From NCBI GenBank assembly GCA_031272685.1, contig JAISTI010000136.1, forward strand, positions 1 to 7,313: a DNA stretch of 7,313 nt, written 5' to 3'. The notes beneath the pieces were generated by a model. That model was not told where the DNA came from. It saw only the letters and a program-made list of their open reading frames with translations, and ran no database searches. Shown here in pieces: positions 5,701 to 7,313 of this stretch. Source of the DNA: Propionibacteriaceae bacterium. Its GTDB lineage: Bacteria > Actinomycetota > Actinomycetes > Propionibacteriales > Propionibacteriaceae. Made by a program: the position numbers and the translations under genes. Numbering within the stretch: position 1 is the first letter of the stretch; each line of letters starts with the position of its first letter.

Positions 5701-7313
5701 CGTATGAGCCATCAGCCGCGTGGAACCAGTTCAACGGCGACCACACCGCATTCGCATCATCAGTGGCGATCAGCTCACGCACCGGAAGCGTACCGATGGC
5801 CCAGATGTTCAACACGTTGTTGACTGGCAGCGTGATTGACTCCACCTCTTTGCTGCCAGTCACTTCAATGGCCGCGTAGCTGACGCAGTTGACCTCGCCG
5901 GTGGGATTGGACAAGGTTCCGTCCGGAATGATCCGGCCTTTGGAGCAAGCGGCAAATCCAGCCTTCAACGGCGGCCCGGCTTCCGACACCGGCCGGTTCC
6001 ACCCGGAGACGAAGCTGGCGTACCGAGTTTCCGAAGTGCCGTCGGTGTACTTCACCGTGAACGCCGCGTTGTTCACCGCGCCACTGTTCGCGGTCAGGAA
6101 GCCGATCCGCGAAATCTTGCCAGAGAGCGGGATTACCTGCCCGGCCGCTTGCACCGCGTTCGGCTCCCCGTCGGGGTATGCGGCGGAGACCACGCCCAGG
6201 CCGGCCGGCCAGGTGAAATCGATCCCATCCCAGGTGAATAGACCGCCGGGGGCCAACCCACCGTCAACCTCCAGCGAGGTGGCGGAATAGCCATAGCCCG
6301 GCCAGCCGGCCAGAATCGTCAAGGTGTTCGGGGAGGTGCCTGGCTCGATGGAACCGACCACGTTGAAGAACGGTTTCAAGTCCACTCCGACCACCGGCTG
6401 CGGCTCTTGCGGAGTGACGGTGAACTCGATCGGGTAGGTGTTGGCGCCCTGCTTGAAGGTGACAGTGCCGGTGTATTCCTGATCGGCCGGATAGGTGTGG
6501 CTGCCGGATACACGCAGTAAGGTGCGGCCTTGCTTACCGCTGGCGTCGCTGCCGGAGATGGTGGCCGTCTCAATGGCGCTGCCGTCGCCCCAGTCGACGG
6601 TGGCGGTGTAGGAGCCGATGCCGGTGCCCGGCGAGGCCAGGGCGGCGATCTCACCGGTGACGGCTTTGGCGCTGTCAAGGGTGAGCGCGGCGCCGGAGCC
6701 CCGGACTTTCCAAGGCACTCCGGATTCGGTGTCGAAGTTCCAACCGGCGAACTGCCAGCGGTCGCCCAGCGCGCCGAGCCGTTCGTTGAACGAGGTCAGT
6801 GCGCTGGTGCCAGTGGTACTGGCCTTGGGCGACCAAGCCTTCTCCAAGGTGGCGGCGGCGTTCGGGTAGATGGCGAACTGATACCCGGCCGCGCCGGTCA
6901 CTGCCACGCCCCACATGCAGCCTTCGATGCCGAGCACGTCGGCGTCTTGCATGCCCATGGTTTGCAGGTTCTTGCCCGAGACCGTCAGGTTGGAAGGATC
7001 CCAGTTGTAGGCCGTGCTGGATTGGAACGCGTAGTCGTAATAGGTGTACGTGGTGGGGGAGAGCAGCATCTTGCGGCCGTCGTCGAACCAGTCGGCTTTC
7101 ATGTAATTCACACCGCCGTTGGCCTGGTCCGACCAGACTTGCAGCACGGAATCACCGCTGGTGGAATAGCCCTCCACAGCGGGGTTCCAGCCCATAGCCG
7201 TCTTGCCGCGCGCGTTGATGATGGCCTCGGTGTCCGCCACCCACTGCACGTAGTTCGCGTAAGTAACGCCCGCGTCAACCCAGTCGAATTCGTCGGCGCC
7301 AAGGTGGATGTAG
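2711..7313 (-). CDS. Giant modular secreted glycan hydrolase: GH20 hexosaminidase plus SGNH esterase, coiled-coil stalk and Big-like domains (5' partial)
   Basis: The reading frame continues past the right edge; the GTG at 7249 is internal and is used here only for numbering (1512 residues from it to the TGA at 2711-2713). Domains: end of GH20 to ~172, with active site HLGADEF at 7286-7306 (catalytic Asp-Glu), LSPTTY, and GIEGCMWG; PKD-like ~200-280 (VDWGDGS, GSHTY); unnamed beta-rich domain ~288-488; CE2-like jelly roll ~495-615; SGNH hydrolase ~630-865 with GDSITEG (S638), NGQGW, HGVND and DYFHPN (D843, H846); Pro/Thr linker; FN3 ~874-950; FIVAR-like ~953-1022; Ala-rich coiled coil ~1025-1326; two Big-like domains ~1338-1427 and ~1437-1512. 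GH20 enzymes remove terminal GlcNAc/GalNAc or release lacto-N-biose; SGNH domains hydrolyse esters, often O-acetyl. It is probably secreted and acts on host mucin or milk-type glycans, but the signal peptide is off-window. There is no LPXTG or C-terminal membrane helix. Substrate is inferred, not shown. Confidence 0.88.
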   Translation of the reverse strand, partial: YIHLGADEFDWVDAGVTYANYVQWVADTEAIINARGKTAMGWNPAVEGYSTSGDSVLQVWSDQANGGVNYMKADWFDDGRKMLLSPTTYTYYDYAFQSSTAYNWDPSNLTVSGKNLQTMGMQDADVLGIEGCMWGVAVTGAAGYQFAIYPNAAATLEKAWSPKASTTGTSALTSFNERLGALGDRWQFAGWNFDTESGVPWKVRGSGAALTLDSAKAVTGEIAALASPGTGIGSYTATVDWGDGSAIETATISGSDASGKQGRTLLRVSGSHTYPADQEYTGTVTFKQGANTYPIEFTVTPQEPQPVVGVDLKPFFNVVGSIEPGTSPNTLTILAGWPGYGYSATSLEVDGGLAPGGLFTWDGIDFTWPAGLGVVSAAYPDGEPNAVQAAGQVIPLSGKISRIGFLTANSGAVNNAAFTVKYTDGTSETRYASFVSGWNRPVSEAGPPLKAGFAACSKGRIIPDGTLSNPTGEVNCVSYAAIEVTGSKEVESITLPVNNVLNIWAIGTLPVRELIATDDANAVWSPLNWFHAADGSYAQSNAPGAYVRVAFTGTSLGLRLAQAGSGRVSVFVDGSAMPVSQTLAAGDVVLASGLSDASASSPHTAVIYISYLDGSRWSASLNGSAKISGFLLDAGESLVSLAGTALEASGKSIAVFGDSITEGYYADDSSASASAQNTQYDGYASVLGRALGVEYAQIGFNGQGWSVDGQATAPFVTLSGDADTASSTWRNYWSGESRLDSSGQFIGSQPDAVFVAHGVNDAYQDNATSSTTRVGQVAAKVKAWLEAVRQAAPNAALYVLVPFISGDPDGTNSSGTWDENQAVKAELAAGVTAYQAAHPTDDNVWLMDLGVEGFQAVSGVNAHDYFHPNHTGHQLVGTMIADLLQPAAPTPTATPGPNKAEITWDAVPYASGYTVQYRKSGETSWTTVEVEQNETSATVGALAAGSYEFTLQVHTALFDSPTSATVSAVVADPAVSTAGLAGLVSAAEALGDVSDVFTAASVQVLSDALAAGKAVLAKDPAVVSQAEVDSAVAGLNAALAGLTPDTSALEAAQQALADKQAALTQAQADLADAQADLAAALAAIDSQADDFQAQIDVLTQQAAAAAAAATAANARADAAEAAAATAEALADSLQDALDAKTAALNDAVAQLNAKTAELNQAKADLQAALDELDSTSASYAQQVADLQGQIGDLEDQVDALEIQVNGLEADVAQAAVDAANAAIAAQAAQEAAVQAALVAAEAEKTQALAHAAQEAAAALQAAADQAAQDKADALAQAEAQKQAELAAAEAQKQAELAAAEQAKAAALAQAAQEKAEALAKAEADAKTAADKAAELEQAIADATQAGKESVNVPNPVAKVVAVKVKLAQKTVTLVKGKTFTVPTGVYYSNGHPSYRGVEASWKSSNPLVASVREDGKITALKAGKATITATAKNAGGKTVTAKIKVTVVKAKPKAKAAKIVAKVPKTMTLGQVFYINAKYTSAKAAGVKIKYASSKFSIVSVDKAGRLKAGKKGTDVITIKAGKVTKKYKITVK
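2714..3238 (-). other. Two C-terminal Lys-rich Big-like (bacterial Ig-like) domains
   Basis: The first (residues ~1338-1427) has the Big_2 pattern: TLVKGKTFTV, ASWKSSNPLVASVREDGKITALKAGKATITATA and TVTAKIKVTVV. The second (~1437-1512) is a shorter, more divergent copy ending KKGTDVITIKAGKVTKKYKITVK (residues 1490-1512). The joining segment is highly basic (VKAKPKAKAAKIVAK). The protein ends right after the last strand with no sorting signal. These domains may hold the enzyme on the anionic cell wall or on glycans; that role is inferred. Confidence 0.75.
3272..4177 (-). other. Ala-rich coiled-coil stalk
   Basis: About 300 residues (1025-1326), almost all Ala, Gln, Glu, Asp, Leu and Lys, with no Pro or Gly runs. 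Heptad-like segments (for example VADLQGQIGDLEDQVDALE) are followed near the end by 11-residue units. This should form a long helical rod holding the catalytic domains away from the C-terminal modules. The many antisense reading frames over this region are by-products of its GC-rich, Ala-heavy coding sequence. Confidence 0.85.
3287..3517 (-). repeat. 11-residue (33-base) repeats in the stalk
   Basis: Residues 1245-1321 divide into seven consecutive 11-residue units, each starting with Ala: AAQDKADALAQ, AEAQKQAELAA twice, AEQAKAAALAQ, AAQEKAEALAK, AEADAKTAADK, AAELEQAIADA. The two identical units (3419-3451 and 3452-3484) differ at four of 33 bases, all synonymous. An 11-residue spacing is the hendecad pattern, which gives a straighter or slightly right-handed coiled coil. 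Confidence 0.75.
4184..4393 (-). other. FIVAR-like helical domain
   Basis: Residues ~953-1022 fit the FIVAR pattern seen in Gram-positive surface enzymes: a first helix GLVSAAEAL, then D-V-F-T-x-x-S, a helix LSDALAAGKAVLAKDP, and a last helix VDSAVAGLNAALAGL. FIVAR modules are linked to cell-surface or glycan attachment in many large glycosidases. Confidence 0.65.
4400..4630 (-). other. Fibronectin type III domain
   Basis: Residues ~874-950, after a PTPTATPGP linker. The sequence shows the FN3 pattern: ITWDAVPYASGYTVQYR, then a SWTTV strand, ATVGALAAGSYEFTLQV and a terminal SATVSAVV strand. FN3 modules in bacterial glycosidases usually act as spacers, here between the esterase and the helical stalk. 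Confidence 0.8.
4655..5767 (-). other. CE2-like jelly roll plus SGNH/GDSL esterase domain
   Basis: A ~120-residue beta domain (5405-5767; VWSPLNWFHA, VRVAFTGTSLGLRL, VSVFVDG) precedes an SGNH hydrolase (4655-5362), an arrangement like that of CE2 acetylesterases. Block I is FGDSITEG with nucleophile Ser at 5336-5338; block II is GFNGQGW; block III is HGVND; block V is DYFHPN with Asp at 4721-4723 and His at 4712-4714. All catalytic and oxyanion-hole residues are present, so the domain is probably active as an esterase. The acyl group and carrier glycan are unknown; O-acetylated host glycans are a reasonable guess given the GH20 partner. Confidence 0.8.
5786..6388 (-). other. Beta-rich accessory domain of about 200 residues, possibly carbohydrate-binding
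   Basis: Residues ~288-488 begin with FFNVVGSI and carry a run of short patterns (GYGYSATSLEVDG, WDGIDFTWPAG, PNAVQAAGQVIPL, FTVKYTDGTSE). These resemble the fungal/bacterial jelly-roll modules found next to catalytic domains in actinobacterial glycosidases: FDG/GYSA, then F-x-W-P, then GQ-x-I-x-L, then YTDGT. Two Cys, C435 (5945-5947) and C455 (5885-5887), are well placed for a disulfide in a secreted domain. I infer a sugar-binding or structural role; no catalytic motif is visible. Confidence 0.5.
6734..7313 (-). other. GH20 catalytic domain, C-terminal half
   Basis: Just inside the right edge the protein reads Tyr-Ile-His-Leu-Gly-Ala-Asp-Glu-Phe-Asp-Trp. This matches the GH20 active-site strand H-x-G-x-D-E, in which Glu (7289-7291) is the acid/base and Asp (7292-7294) orients the substrate acetamido group. 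Downstream come GWNPAVEG, VQVWSDQ (written VLQVWSDQ), a LSPTTYTYYDY strand and GIEGCMWGVAV, in the order expected for the later strands of a GH20 barrel. The Ala in GADE, in place of the usual second Gly, is reminiscent of lacto-N-biosidase-like and actinobacterial GH20 members. Whether the enzyme is a beta-N-acetylhexosaminidase or a lacto-N-biosidase cannot be decided from this half. Confidence 0.85.

Noticed and set aside
7247..7249. GTG as the start codon of the giant protein
   Set aside because: The frame continues upstream to the window edge through the GH20 active-site motif, so this codon is internal.

Overview
The window is GC-rich with strong C/G third-position bias, which together with the gene content (an actinobacterial-type HelD-family helicase, a Pro/Gln-tailed CPBP protease and a very large modular surface glycosidase) points to a high-GC Gram-positive actinobacterium. 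The mucin- and glycan-directed surface enzyme suggests a host-associated lineage such as Actinomycetaceae, Bifidobacteriaceae or Propionibacteriaceae. I cannot name the genus from sequence alone.

Layout. (1) 1-1482, plus strand: the C-terminal part of a HelD-family helicase, the group that removes RNA polymerase from stalled complexes. It is open at the left edge, and its first ~45 codons look like a piece of a repetitive cell-surface adhesin domain rather than helicase. (2) 1483-1523: a 41-base gap with a small inverted repeat and a strong Shine-Dalgarno sequence. (3) 1524-2678, plus strand: a complete CPBP-family (Abi/CAAX) intramembrane metalloprotease with all three active-site motifs and a long Pro/Gln/Tyr-rich N-terminal tail. 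(4) 2678-2702: a perfect 11-bp-stem hairpin, probably a shared terminator between converging genes. (5) 2711-7313, minus strand: most of a giant modular secreted protein whose N-terminus lies beyond the right edge.

The giant protein reads, from N to C: the second half of a GH20 hexosaminidase domain including the catalytic Asp-Glu pair, a PKD-like domain, a ~200-residue beta-rich domain that I cannot name firmly, a CE2-like jelly roll plus SGNH esterase domain with a complete catalytic set, a Pro/Thr linker, a fibronectin type III domain, a FIVAR-like helical domain, a ~300-residue Ala-rich coiled-coil stalk, and two Lys-rich Big-like domains at the C-terminus. It has no LPXTG signal or C-terminal membrane segment. 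The combination suggests one polypeptide that removes ester groups (perhaps O-acetyl) from host glycans and cleaves terminal hexosamine units.

The three genes do not form an obvious pathway. The most notable points are the in-frame adhesin/helicase junction at the left edge, the two-enzyme architecture of the giant protein, and its stalk with an 11-residue periodicity and a local shift in codon use. No RNA genes, CRISPR arrays, transposases or phage genes were seen.
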